In this document: one piece after another, positions 1-12,311 of the stretch
How the letters are laid out: every line of letters begins with the position of its first letter
Position numbering within the stretch: the stretch's first letter is position 1
NCBI GenBank assembly: GCA_030683705.1
Contig: JAUXPP010000049.1
Span: 1 to 56,588 of the forward strand
Source: Polaromonas sp.
GTDB taxonomy: Bacteria > Pseudomonadota > Gammaproteobacteria > Burkholderiales > Burkholderiaceae_C
Length of the DNA stretch: 56,588 bases
Direction of reading: 5' to 3'
The notes under the pieces: model-generated
The model's input: only the letters and a program-made list of their open reading frames with translations
Databases searched by the model: none
What the model was told of the DNA's origin: nothing
Made by a program: the position numbers and the translations under genes

Positions 1-4919
<4,919 letters not shown>

Positions 4920-4944
4920 TCCACCCAACCAGACCAGGCCCCAC

Positions 4945-6660
4945 GTGAATAGCTCCCCTTCCCCGGCCGCAGTGGCAGCCGCGCCTGCCGACCAGGTCAA
5001 TATCCTGATCGTCGACGACGAGCCGAGAAACCTGACCGTTCTGGAATCCATCCTGGATGATCCGGGCTACCGGCTGGTGCGCGCCCTCTCGGGCCAGGAA
5101 GCCCTGCTGGCGCTGATGGCCGATGAATTCGCGGTGCTGGTGCTGGATGTGCGCATGCCCGGCATGACCGGTTTTGAACTGGCGCAGATCATCAAGGAAC
5201 GCAAAAAAACGGCGCGGGTGCCCATCATCTTCCTGACGGCCTACTACAACGAGGACCAGCACATCCTGGAGGGCTACGGCAGCGGCGCGGTGGATTACCT
5301 GCACAAGCCGGTGAACACGGCGGTGCTGCGCTCCAAGGTCGCGGTGTTTGCCGAACTGTTTTCCAAGGGCCGGGCCCTCGAGCTGGCCAATCGCACACTG
5401 ACGACGGAGATCGGCGAACGCCGCAAGGCCGAAGACCGCCTGCGCGAGCTCAACGAGACGCTGGACCGGCGCGTCACCGAGCGCACCAACACCCTGGCAT
5501 TGCGCGAGGCCGAGCTGCGGGACGCCAATCGCCGCAAGGATGAGTTCCTGGCCACGCTGGCCCATGAACTGAGGAACCCGCTGGCACCGGTGCGCAATGC
5601 GGTGCAGCTGCTGCGATTGAAGGGCCTGGCCTCGCCGGAGCTGCAATGGAGCGCCGAAGTGATAGACCGCCAGGTGCAGGCCATGAGCCGCCTGATCGAT
5701 GACCTGATGGACGTGAGCCGCATCAACCAGGGCAAGATCGAGTTGCGCCAGGACTGGTTCACGGCCGAAGAAGTGCTGCGCGATGCGGTGGAATGCAGCC
5801 GCCCGCTGATCGACGAGTGCGGGCACCAGCTGGTGCTGTCCCTGCCGGGCGAGCAGCTGTCGCTGCATGCGGACCGTACCCGGCTGACGCAGGCCTTCAT
5901 GAACCTGATGAACAACGCCGCCAAGTACATGGACCGCGGCGGGCGTATCGAGGTCAAGGCCAGGCAGGTCGGCAACGACATGGTGGTGACGGTGAAGGAC
6001 AGCGGCATAGGCATTCCCGCCGACCGGCTGCAAAGTGTCTTCGAGCTGTTTTCCCAGGTCGAGACCGCGCTGTCGCGCTCGCGTGGCGGCCTCGGCATCG
6101 GCCTGTCGCTGACCCAGCGCCTGGTCGAAATGCACGGTGGCACGGTCTTGGCGCGCAGCGACGGACCGGGACTCGGCAGCGAATTCGAGGTGCGGCTTCC
6201 GCTTGCGGCACCACCTTCAACCGCGCCGTCGGACCCGGTTGCCCGGGATCCGGGGGCCGACAGCTTCACGGCCGCCGGAGAACTCCGCATCCTGATTGCC
6301 GATGACAACCAGGACGCCTGCGCCACCCTGGCCAGCCTGCTCGAGCTGATGGGCCACACGGTGCGACAGGCGAACGATGGCCAGGCTGCCGTGGATGCCG
6401 CCGCCGACTTTGATCCTCAGGTCGTGCTTCTCGACATCGGCATGCCCAAACTCAACGGCTACGAGGCCTGCGCGCAAATCCGCGCCCAGGCAGGCGGTGC
6501 GGCCCGCACCATTGTGGCCTGCACCGGCTGGGGCCAGGCCGATGACAGGCGCCGCTCGGACGAAGCCGGTTTTGACCAGCACCTGGTCAAGCCGGTGGAT
6601 CCGGCCGTGCTGTTTGACCTGCTGGACACGGTGGCAGCCGGCGCCGGGGCGAAGTCCTAG
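4945..6660 (+). CDS. Hybrid histidine kinase, REC-HisKA-HATPase-REC
   Basis: 571 aa from a GTG start. Order of domains: an N-terminal receiver (VDDEP, acceptor Asp68 in VLDVRMPG, Lys in HKPVN), a coiled-coil linker (~130-195), HisKA with AHELRNP (His207), HATPase_c (N box NNAAKY, G1 DSGIGIP, G2 GLGIGLSL), and a C-terminal receiver (ADDNQD, Asp497 in LLDIGMP, Lys in VKPVD). No membrane segment: a soluble phosphorelay protein. It follows the poly-HAMP kinase by 25 bp in the same direction, so the two probably form one operon and one relay, with the N-terminal receiver as a possible acceptor from the upstream kinase (inference). Its TAG stop shares the CTAG with the stop of the convergent downstream gene. 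Confidence 0.93.
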   Translation: MNSSPSPAAVAAAPADQVNILIVDDEPRNLTVLESILDDPGYRLVRALSGQEALLALMADEFAVLVLDVRMPGMTGFELAQIIKERKKTARVPIIFLTAYYNEDQHILEGYGSGAVDYLHKPVNTAVLRSKVAVFAELFSKGRALELANRTLTTEIGERRKAEDRLRELNETLDRRVTERTNTLALREAELRDANRRKDEFLATLAHELRNPLAPVRNAVQLLRLKGLASPELQWSAEVIDRQVQAMSRLIDDLMDVSRINQGKIELRQDWFTAEEVLRDAVECSRPLIDECGHQLVLSLPGEQLSLHADRTRLTQAFMNLMNNAAKYMDRGGRIEVKARQVGNDMVVTVKDSGIGIPADRLQSVFELFSQVETALSRSRGGLGIGLSLTQRLVEMHGGTVLARSDGPGLGSEFEVRLPLAAPPSTAPSDPVARDPGADSFTAAGELRILIADDNQDACATLASLLELMGHTVRQANDGQAAVDAAADFDPQVVLLDIGMPKLNGYEACAQIRAQAGGAARTIVACTGWGQADDRRRSDEAGFDQHLVKPVDPAVLFDLLDTVAAGAGAKS

Positions 6661-6932
6661 GAGTCGCCCCCGGCCCGACGCGGCGGGCGATTCTTGTCCC
6701 AGATGGCCAGCAGGATCAGGCCGTAGCTGACCAGCCGGATGCTGTAATAAACGGGGAAATCCTCGCGCATCTCACCGCCCAGCACCAGGTAGCTGCGGTT
6801 CACAGCCTCCAGCCAGAACGAGACCGCGAAATACAGGAAGAAGCGGTCCCTGCTTTTCCACCAGAACCGGAAGAAAAAAAGGCCTACGGCCAGCGAGGCC
6901 AGCGCAACGGCGCCCGAGAGAAAATTTTCCAT
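6657..6932 (-). CDS. Small membrane protein, DUF5985-like (second of a pair)
   Basis: 91 aa, highly hydrophobic, with three likely transmembrane helices (around residues 5-22, 30-48 and 65-82) and basic or aromatic loops (FRFWWKSRDRFFLYFA). The pattern of a short helix, an F/W-rich RxxxRFFLYF loop and further helices resembles the DUF5985 family; family assignment is from memory of the pattern and function is unknown. It lies 21 bp after the companion gene at 6954-7211, in the same direction, and ends with a stop codon overlapping that of the convergent hybrid kinase. Probably the last gene of a three-gene operon; a link to the neighbouring phosphorelay genes is possible but unproven. Confidence 0.75.
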   Translation of the reverse strand: MENFLSGAVALASLAVGLFFFRFWWKSRDRFFLYFAVSFWLEAVNRSYLVLGGEMREDFPVYYSIRLVSYGLILLAIWDKNRPPRRAGGDS

Positions 6933-6953
6933 GGTGTGTTCCCCCCTTATTGC

Positions 6954-7211
6954 CTAGTCGTCCTGCCAGATCAGCCCGAACAGCAGCAGCAACAGCGCCG
7001 CCAGCGCCAAAGACACGCGCACGATCGAGAAGTCAACAGCCGGAAAGACCAGTTTGTCGAGCACAAGCAGCAGGTTGTTGAGCGCCAGCGCCGAAAAGCA
7101 CAGCCCGCTCCAGAACAACAAGGGGAACCGGGTGCGGCGGTAGCTGCGCAACAACAGCCAGGCGCAGATCAGCGATGTGACCGCGCACAGGAGGTAAATG
7201 AGTTCAGGCAT
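6954..7211 (-). CDS. Small membrane protein, DUF5985-like (first of a pair)
   Basis: 85 aa from the ATG at 7211; a longer frame starts at 7244, but the shorter start overlaps the end of the upstream gene (ATGCCTGA, start and stop 8 bases together), which suggests translational coupling. Three likely membrane helices and a central basic loop (RSYRRTRFPLLFWSG) parallel the organisation of the 91-aa protein encoded next. The two may be diverged copies forming a heteromeric membrane complex (inference). Function unknown. Confidence 0.72.
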   Translation of the reverse strand: MPELIYLLCAVTSLICAWLLLRSYRRTRFPLLFWSGLCFSALALNNLLLVLDKLVFPAVDFSIVRVSLALAALLLLLFGLIWQDD

Positions 7212-7599
7212 CGGGCTTCTTTCGCCAAATGAACGCATTGGCAAAATTTTCTGCCTTGCGTTCGTGGGTCGCGTGAATCAGGTGGGTCACATCCACCAGG
7301 TTGGAAGCATAAAACGCCGCCAGGCGATCCACCATGGCAGCAAGCTCGGGGGTTCGGGGCCGATAACAAAAGTCGGCGTTGCCATCCTCGGTCGGCACCA
7401 CAATGCCGGCATCCAGCAGGGCCTGCAGCAGCTCTTCCGATTTCTTGTCGGCAACGTACAGGCGGCGGGCCAGCCGGCGCGCATCCCAGGGCAGTTCCGG
7501 CTCACGCCTGAGCAGCAGCATCGCTTCAAGATAAGGCACGGACCCCACGCTCATCAGGATGAAAGTCCTGAGATCTTGAGGTACTTGCATTTCGCTCAT
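7204..7599 (-). CDS. Hypothetical protein, winged-helix-like
   Basis: 131 aa, soluble, no signal peptide. Residues ~28-75 (LLLRREPELPWDARRLARRLYVADKKSEELLQALLDAGIV) have the helix/turn/helix and small-wing rhythm of a winged-helix domain, and the following segment resembles an effector or dimerisation helix. I do not recognise a named family. It is the first gene of the operon with the two small membrane proteins, and its stop overlaps the start of the next gene. A cytoplasmic regulator or adaptor for the two membrane partners is one guess; nothing in the sequence proves it. Confidence 0.7.
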   Translation of the reverse strand: MSEMQVPQDLRTFILMSVGSVPYLEAMLLLRREPELPWDARRLARRLYVADKKSEELLQALLDAGIVVPTEDGNADFCYRPRTPELAAMVDRLAAFYASNLVDVTHLIHATHERKAENFANAFIWRKKPDA

Positions 7600-7799
7600 A
7601 AAGATGAAAGGTGGTGTTCAGGAATCGACGTGCGACAGCTTCAGGAAAACCCGGCCCGGTCCGGTTCAGGGACCAGTCACCATTATGCCGCCGCAAGCGG
7701 CGCGCTACCTGCTGTCGTGATCAAAACCCCAGGCGCGGGAATGCCGCGGTCGTGCTGCGACAGGCCGCGATCCATGGGCCGGGGCACGCCGGCACGAAC

Positions 7800-8141
7800 T
7801 CAGGCGCGTGTCAGGTCGCCAAACATGGACGCCGTGCGGCGCCGCGCAGGCTGCACCTCACGCGGTGCCTCGTCCGGTGCCACGGTTTCGATCAGGCCCA
7901 GCGCCAGCAGTGAACGCAGCGATTCGTCGAGTGAGCGCGGCGGCATGAACTGCCGCAACTGCTGGAACCACACCCCCGGGCCACACATCTCCAGCACATC
8001 GCGCAGATAGGGTGACAGCGCGCCCGTGGTTTGCGCCTCTTTTTTGCCGTCCCGGTCCAGGCAGGCCCGGCCCCCGGGGGTCAGCCGGTAGCAACGTGAG
8101 GCGGGGCCGGGCGCGGTGGCTGTGACCTTGATGGAAGCCAT
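7800..8141 (-). CDS. Hypothetical protein, winged-helix-like C-terminus
   Basis: 113 aa from the ATG at 8141, chosen because GAAGGAGA lies 6 bp upstream; the frame is open further 5' (to 8285) but without a ribosome-binding site. Residues ~25-95 (YRLTPGGRACLDRDGKK, then LRDVLEMCGPGVWFQQLRQFMP, then LDESLRSLLALGLIETV) look like a winged-helix or PadR-like fold with an N-terminal basic beta strand. Family not recognised. It is divergent from the ABC-like ATPase gene at 8448, with two FNR-type palindromes in the shared upstream region, so both genes may respond to oxygen (inference). The 200 bp between this gene and 7599 hold only a short GCCGC/GCGGC inverted repeat. Confidence 0.68.
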   Translation of the reverse strand: MASIKVTATAPGPASRCYRLTPGGRACLDRDGKKEAQTTGALSPYLRDVLEMCGPGVWFQQLRQFMPPRSLDESLRSLLALGLIETVAPDEAPREVQPARRRTASMFGDLTRA

Positions 8142-8294
8142 GAATGTCTCCTTCGCGAACTTGCAGGCGGGACACGGCACCGGGTGCTGCCGCGGCCGTC
8201 GCCCGCACAGGGTTCCGGTATGCACACAGGGATACTGCAAAAAGTCTTCTGCAAACCCTGGATACATGGTGAACCTGCCAGCCATGAAGCACGC

Positions 8295-8308
8295 TTGACC
8301 CGCGTCAA
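8295..8308. promoter_or_regulatory. FNR/Anr-type palindrome, upstream copy
   Basis: TTGAC-CCGC-GTCAA, a perfect inverted repeat with the half-sites and 4-bp spacing of the CRP/FNR family consensus (TTGAT-N4-ATCAA). It lies 154 bp from the minus-strand start at 8141 and 140 bp from the plus-strand start at 8448. Binding is inferred, not shown. Confidence 0.55.
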
Positions 8309-8336
8309 GAGTCGACCCTCACCTGACACGAGGTTC

Positions 8337-8350
8337 TTGACTGCGGTCAA
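8337..8350. promoter_or_regulatory. FNR/Anr-type palindrome, downstream copy
   Basis: TTGAC-TGCG-GTCAA, again a perfect inverted repeat with the same spacing. Its centre is 42 bp from the centre of the copy at 8295, almost exactly four helical turns, so two dimers would sit on the same face. It is 98 bp upstream of the ATG at 8448. Confidence 0.55.
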
Positions 8351-8447
8351 TTTTTCCGGATTCAGTCGCTGCCGCGGTGCTCACCCGCCGGGCGGGACCC
8401 CGGCCATGGGCAGGCCCTTGCGGCGCTTGTCACAAGCCGCCGAAATC

Positions 8448-9110
8448 ATGTCCAATCAGCAGATGACGCAGCCCCATCAAGCACCTCCACATCAACTCGC
8501 CCTGCTGCAAGCGCGCGATGTGTGTTTTTCGCACCCGGGGCGCGCCCTGTTCAGCCACTGGTCGGCCGACATCCCGCCCGGGCTCACCCTGGTTCGCGGC
8601 GATGACGGAAGCGGCAAAACCAGCTTGTTGCGGCTGCTGGCCGGACAGTTGCCGGCACAGGCCGGCGAGTTGCATCTCCACGGCCTGTCCCTGCGCGATG
8701 CGCCGGACGCCTACCGGGCGCAGGTGTTTTTCACCGAACCGCGCACCGAGGCCTTCGACGCCTTGACACCGCCGCAGTACTTCGAGGCGCAGCGGCTGCG
8801 TTATCCTGGTTTCGATACGCAGGAGCTCCAACGCATCCTGGACGGCCTGGCGCTGGACGAGCAGATGGGCAAGCAGCTTTTCATGCTGTCCACCGGCTCG
8901 AAGCGCAAGGTCTTCCTGGCCGCTGCCTTCGCTTCGGGCGCGTCGCTCAGCTTGCTCGACATGCCGTTCGCGGCGCTGGACAAGCGCTCCATCGCCTGTG
9001 TTATGGGCCTGCTGGAGCAGGCCGCCAGTTCGGCCCGGCGCGCCTGGGTGGTGGCCGACTACGCCGCGCCGGCCGGTCTGCGTCTGGCCAGCGTGATCGA
9101 CCTCGGCTGA
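8448..9110 (+). CDS. ABC-type ATPase-like protein with degenerate catalytic motifs
   Basis: 220 aa from the ATG at 8448 (ATG at 8463 also possible). Walker A is good (GDDGSGKTS), an LSTGSKRK signature-like motif is present, and the D-loop is FAALD. However, Walker B reads LLDMPF where active ABC ATPases have LLDEPF, so the catalytic Glu is Met, and the switch His after the last strand is absent (VVADYAAP). Size and layout resemble CcmA-like short cassettes. No permease gene is adjacent; the next gene is convergent. It may bind ATP with little hydrolysis and act as a regulatory or structural cassette. The upstream region holds two FNR-type boxes. Confidence 0.8.
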   Translation: MSNQQMTQPHQAPPHQLALLQARDVCFSHPGRALFSHWSADIPPGLTLVRGDDGSGKTSLLRLLAGQLPAQAGELHLHGLSLRDAPDAYRAQVFFTEPRTEAFDALTPPQYFEAQRLRYPGFDTQELQRILDGLALDEQMGKQLFMLSTGSKRKVFLAAAFASGASLSLLDMPFAALDKRSIACVMGLLEQAASSARRAWVVADYAAPAGLRLASVIDLG

Positions 9111-9120
9111 TCTTCGGTAC

Positions 9121-9178
9121 GCTATCGAATTTATAGCTTGTTACGCACACCGGGCAGGGGCTGGTGCGCGATTCGACC
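9121..9178. repeat. CTATC..GATAG-type dispersed repeat, copy 1
   Basis: CTATCGAATTTATAGCT followed by a conserved tail (TTACGC, GGCAGGGGCTGGTGCGCGATT). The same head-and-tail arrangement recurs at 13670, 22056, 30401, 32357, 43275, 45636, 50102 and 50955. It fills the space between the convergent genes ending at 9110 and 9180. Confidence 0.75.
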
Positions 9179-9179
9179 C

Positions 9180-10868
9180 TCAACCCCGGGCTGTTGCCAG
9201 GCCTGCCACTTCGTCTGCCGGGGTCAGCATGCAGGGGGCATACACATCGAGCGCGCGCTGGTAGACACGCGTCTGGATGCCCAGCAAGCCCAGCACCGAG
9301 TGAAAGTAGTTGTCGTGCGAGACCGGCAGGTCGGCCCGATCGCGCAGGCAGGGGGTGGCCAGGGCGGTCCGCCTGGCAAAGCCCGGGGACACCCAGGTGA
9401 TCCACGGCACATGCTTCTGCACATCAGGCGCAATCAGGTAAGGCATGCCGTGCAGGTAGAGATTGTTCTCGCCCAGCGATTCCCCGTGGTCTGCCACGTA
9501 GACCATGGCCGGGTCGTAGGCCGCCTGCTGCTGCGAGAGCCAGGCGATGGTCGATGCCAGGAAATGGTCGGTGTAGGCGATCGAGTTGTCGTAGGCGTTG
9601 AGCAGCGCCTCGCTGCTGCAGCCCTGCAGGTCGTTGCCCGTGCATTCGGGACTGAAGCGCTTGAGCGCAGCCGGAGAGCGCAGGTGGTAGGCCGGGCCGT
9701 GGCTGCCCATCTGGTGCAGCACGACAACCACGCCGCGTTCACGGCGCGCGGCCGGCAAGTCCGCGATGCGCCGGTCCAGCCCCTCTAGCATGATGCCGTC
9801 GAAGCACTGCCCGTCCGGGCACAGTTGCGGATGGGCCTGCTCGCCGGTGGCTACCGTGGTCACGCGGTCGCAGGTGCCCTTGCAGCCGGACTGGTTGTCG
9901 ACCCAGAGCACCGCCATGCCGGCATGCTGGATCACGTCGAGCAGCCCTTCGGAATGTTGCCTGTGCGCCTCAAACCCCTGGCGTCCCAGGCCGGAGAACA
10001 TGCAGGGCACCGATGCCGCGGTGCTGGTGCCGCAGGACCAGGCATTGTGAAAGCTGGCCACGTCCTGCCGCGCCAGTTCGGGCGTGGTGTTGCGCGCATA
10101 CCCATTGATGCCGAAGTTGCCACTGCGCCCGGTTTCCCCGAGCACCAGCACCAGCAGCGGCGGGCGCCCGGCGGTTGCCGGTAGCGCCTGGGCGTCCAGG
10201 CCCAGCGGCTGCAGCGCGGTATCACCCTGCCGCAGCGGCTGGCCGGCCAGGTAGCCCAGCGCGTACACGGTGTTGAGCGGGTTCACGAGGTAACGCAGCT
10301 GCTTGTGGTTGCGCATGGTCGAGGCCAGCGGGCTGAAGCTGGCCAGCACCAGCAGGACCAGCAACAGCAGCGCGGCCACTGCCTGCAGCAGGTTGTGCAG
10401 GCTGCGCCGCTGCCAGCGACCGTAATCCACCGGCCAGCGCCACAACACCGCGCCGGGCAGCACGCCCAGCAGCAGCAGGGCTGCGGCCAGTTTCAGGCTC
10501 AGCAAGTCACGCACCTCGCCGGTGTTGGTCTGCAGGGCGTTGACGATCATCGATGTGTCGATCACCACGTGGTAGGCCAGCATGAAGTAGCCGCCGACAG
10601 CCGATGCCAGCAGCAACAGCGCCAGCACCGGTTTGAGCGTCCAGCGCCAGGCCAGCAGGCTCACCATGCCGGTCAGGCAGGCGGCGATGATCAGGGCAAA
10701 GGCGAGCGCGAAAAGCCAGCCACCGGACTGCGCGAACAGGCCCAGGTCGCGCATCGCCAGCCACAGCGGCAGGTTGGCGACCGTGGCGAGCCAGAGGCTG
10801 GCGGCGACAACCAGCCCGCCCGGGTGCCACCCGGCGGGCTGCGACGGCTTGGCCATACGCGCGTTCAT
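9180..10868 (-). CDS. eptA: Lipid A phosphoethanolamine transferase (EptA/PmrC-like)
   Basis: 562 aa from the ATG at 10868, which overlaps the stop of the PAP2 gene as ATGA; the longer frame to 10967 lies inside that gene. About five N-terminal membrane helices are followed by a periplasmic sulfatase-fold domain. Catalytic elements are intact: LGETGRSGN (metal Glu), CGTSTAASVPCMFS with the nucleophilic Thr, and VADHGESLGE (metal Asp/His), plus several paired Cys. Family members add phosphoethanolamine to lipid A phosphates in the periplasm and give polymyxin resistance. Cotranscription with PAP2 and the divergent PmrA/B-like pair fit the classic arrangement; the box at 11589 probably controls it. 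Confidence 0.92.
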   Translation of the reverse strand: MNARMAKPSQPAGWHPGGLVVAASLWLATVANLPLWLAMRDLGLFAQSGGWLFALAFALIIAACLTGMVSLLAWRWTLKPVLALLLLASAVGGYFMLAYHVVIDTSMIVNALQTNTGEVRDLLSLKLAAALLLLGVLPGAVLWRWPVDYGRWQRRSLHNLLQAVAALLLLVLLVLASFSPLASTMRNHKQLRYLVNPLNTVYALGYLAGQPLRQGDTALQPLGLDAQALPATAGRPPLLVLVLGETGRSGNFGINGYARNTTPELARQDVASFHNAWSCGTSTAASVPCMFSGLGRQGFEAHRQHSEGLLDVIQHAGMAVLWVDNQSGCKGTCDRVTTVATGEQAHPQLCPDGQCFDGIMLEGLDRRIADLPAARRERGVVVVLHQMGSHGPAYHLRSPAALKRFSPECTGNDLQGCSSEALLNAYDNSIAYTDHFLASTIAWLSQQQAAYDPAMVYVADHGESLGENNLYLHGMPYLIAPDVQKHVPWITWVSPGFARRTALATPCLRDRADLPVSHDNYFHSVLGLLGIQTRVYQRALDVYAPCMLTPADEVAGLATARG

Positions 10869-11566
10869 GCCGTCTCGCCCCGGTCTGCGCACATTGCGCT
10901 GGCGCTGATGCGCGCGCACAGCCCGTCCATGGCCCAGGCCACACACCAGCAGATGAACGCCGTCCACAGTGTGTGGCTGGTGAAATGCGCGCCGCGTATC
11001 TGCTGCCCCAGCCCCAGCACCGCGCCAGCCAGCAGCGAGGCGGCCAGCCAGCGCCGGGCGATGGCCGGTGCGGCTTCACGAAACGCGAAGTACCCGCCCA
11101 CGAAGGCAAAGCCCGAAGCGGCATGCCCCGCCGGAAAGCAGCGGCCGCTGCCGCCGTCCGGCATGAACACCTGGCCCCAGTGCGGCGTGTAGTGCGCCAC
11201 GCCCCCGAAATCGGCCAGCCCCCAGGGGCAACTGGTGCTGCTGACCGACTTGAGGGCGCTGACCGCGAGCACAGCCAGCAGCGGCGTCACGGCCAGTTGC
11301 AGGCGGCGATGGAAAGTCAGGCGCCGAAGCGGGCCAAGCGGCCACCAGACCGCCACACACAGGGACACAGCGAAACCCCAGGCCAGCCGCCTGGCGCCGT
11401 CGTGCATGACCTCACTGAGCCAGCCGTTGTCTCGCAGCGGAAAGCCGCCGGCGCCGCCGAACCAGTGGGCGGTCGCGAGATCCAGCCCCGAGACATCCCA
11501 GGCCAGCAGCAAGAGGGCCAGCGCCGCGGTGACGGCTGCGACTTGCCGGTTGGAAAATGTTTGCAT
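10865..11566 (-). CDS. PAP2-family membrane phosphatase
   Basis: 233 aa with about five membrane helices. The three PAP2 signatures are recognisable: KSVSSTSCPW (motif 1, RP replaced by CPW), FPAGHAASGF (motif 2, acid/base His) and RGAHFTSHTLW (motif 3, nucleophilic His). Family members remove or transfer lipid phosphate groups at the periplasmic side. It is first in the operon with eptA (stop/start overlap), so dephosphorylation or phosphate transfer on lipid A or undecaprenyl pyrophosphate linked to phosphoethanolamine addition is likely (inference). No Shine-Dalgarno precedes its ATG; the predicted transcription start coincides with the A of the ATG (see the box at 11589-11605). Confidence 0.85.
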   Translation of the reverse strand: MQTFSNRQVAAVTAALALLLLAWDVSGLDLATAHWFGGAGGFPLRDNGWLSEVMHDGARRLAWGFAVSLCVAVWWPLGPLRRLTFHRRLQLAVTPLLAVLAVSALKSVSSTSCPWGLADFGGVAHYTPHWGQVFMPDGGSGRCFPAGHAASGFAFVGGYFAFREAAPAIARRWLAASLLAGAVLGLGQQIRGAHFTSHTLWTAFICWCVAWAMDGLCARISASAMCADRGETA

Positions 11567-11588
11567 GGGCGCAGCTTGTGCGCCATTC

Positions 11589-11605
11589 CTTAAGTCCGCC
11601 TTAAG
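11589..11605. promoter_or_regulatory. PmrA-type operator, CTTAAG-N5-CTTAAG, divergent
   Basis: A perfect palindrome of two CTTAAG hexamers separated by TCCGC, the spacing known for PmrA boxes. It is centred on 11597, exactly 31 bp from the A of the ATG on either side (11566 and 11628). Ten bp beyond each half-site lies a CANNNT hexamer: CACAAT (11616-11621, plus) and CAAGCT (11578-11573, minus), each about 7 bp from the ATG. Similar boxes are at 19973 and 22134. Confidence 0.72.
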
Positions 11606-11627
11606 CCTTCCTCACGCACAATGCGGC

Positions 11628-12311
11628 ATGCGTGTACTGGTTGTTGAAGACGATGAAGGCATTGCCACCGGACTGCAGGCCCACCTGGGCCAGCTCGGCT
11701 GGGCCGTGGACCTGACGGACAGCGTGGAAAGCGCCTGGACCGCGCTGTGCGTCGAGCCGTTTGACCTGGTGCTGCTGGACCTGGGCCTGCGCGACGGCGA
11801 CGGCGCCGAGGTGCTGCGGCGGCTGCGCCGGGCACCGGCCGGCCGGCTGCCCGACGCGTCGACGCCGGTGCTGGTGATGACGGCGCGCGACCAGGTCGCC
11901 GCGCGCATCGAATGCCTGGACATGGGTGCCGACGACTATGTGACCAAACCTTTTGACCCCGATGAGCTGGCGGCCCGCATGCGCGCGCTGCGCCGGCGCT
12001 CGGTCGGACGCGCGCAACCGCTGATCCATGCGGGGGCGCTGGAAATCGATCCCGCCAGCCGCAGCGTGCGGCGGGACGGCCAGCCGGTGGAGCTGTCCGC
12101 GCGGGAGTTCGGTGTGCTGCTAGCGCTGCTCGAGGTGCGGCCGCGCGTGTTGTCGCGCCCGCAGATCGAGGCCCGCCTGTACAGCTGGGACAAGGCGCTG
12201 GACAGCAATGCGGTGGAGGTCCATGTGCACCACCTGCGCAGAAAACTCGGAGACACCGTCATTCGCACCCTGCGCGGCGTCGGGTATTTTGTTCCCGAGG
12301 ACAAGGCATGA
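11628..12311 (+). CDS. OmpR/PhoB-type response regulator, PmrA/QseB-like
   Basis: 227 aa from the ATG at 11628; the open frame extends upstream but only this start gives the conserved MRVLVVEDDEG beginning. Receiver domain ~1-118 with acidic pocket EDDE, acceptor Asp51 in LLDLGLRDGDG, Thr in VMTARD and Lys in TKPFDPDEL; winged-helix DNA-binding domain ~128-222 (LSAREFGVLLALL, LDSNAVEVHVHHLRRKLG). The histidine kinase starts in the stop codon (ATGA). No Shine-Dalgarno is present; the -10-like CACAAT ends 6 bp before the ATG, so a leaderless mRNA is predicted. Likely regulates itself and PAP2-eptA. Confidence 0.93.
   Translation: MRVLVVEDDEGIATGLQAHLGQLGWAVDLTDSVESAWTALCVEPFDLVLLDLGLRDGDGAEVLRRLRRAPAGRLPDASTPVLVMTARDQVAARIECLDMGADDYVTKPFDPDELAARMRALRRRSVGRAQPLIHAGALEIDPASRSVRRDGQPVELSAREFGVLLALLEVRPRVLSRPQIEARLYSWDKALDSNAVEVHVHHLRRKLGDTVIRTLRGVGYFVPEDKA

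Noticed and set aside
8184..8447. Longer 5' extension of the ABC-like gene
   Set aside because: It would run across the two FNR-type palindromes; no ribosome-binding site and no similarity.
9138..9788. Plus-strand frame opposite eptA
   Set aside because: Antisense to the sulfatase-fold domain with intact catalytic motifs.
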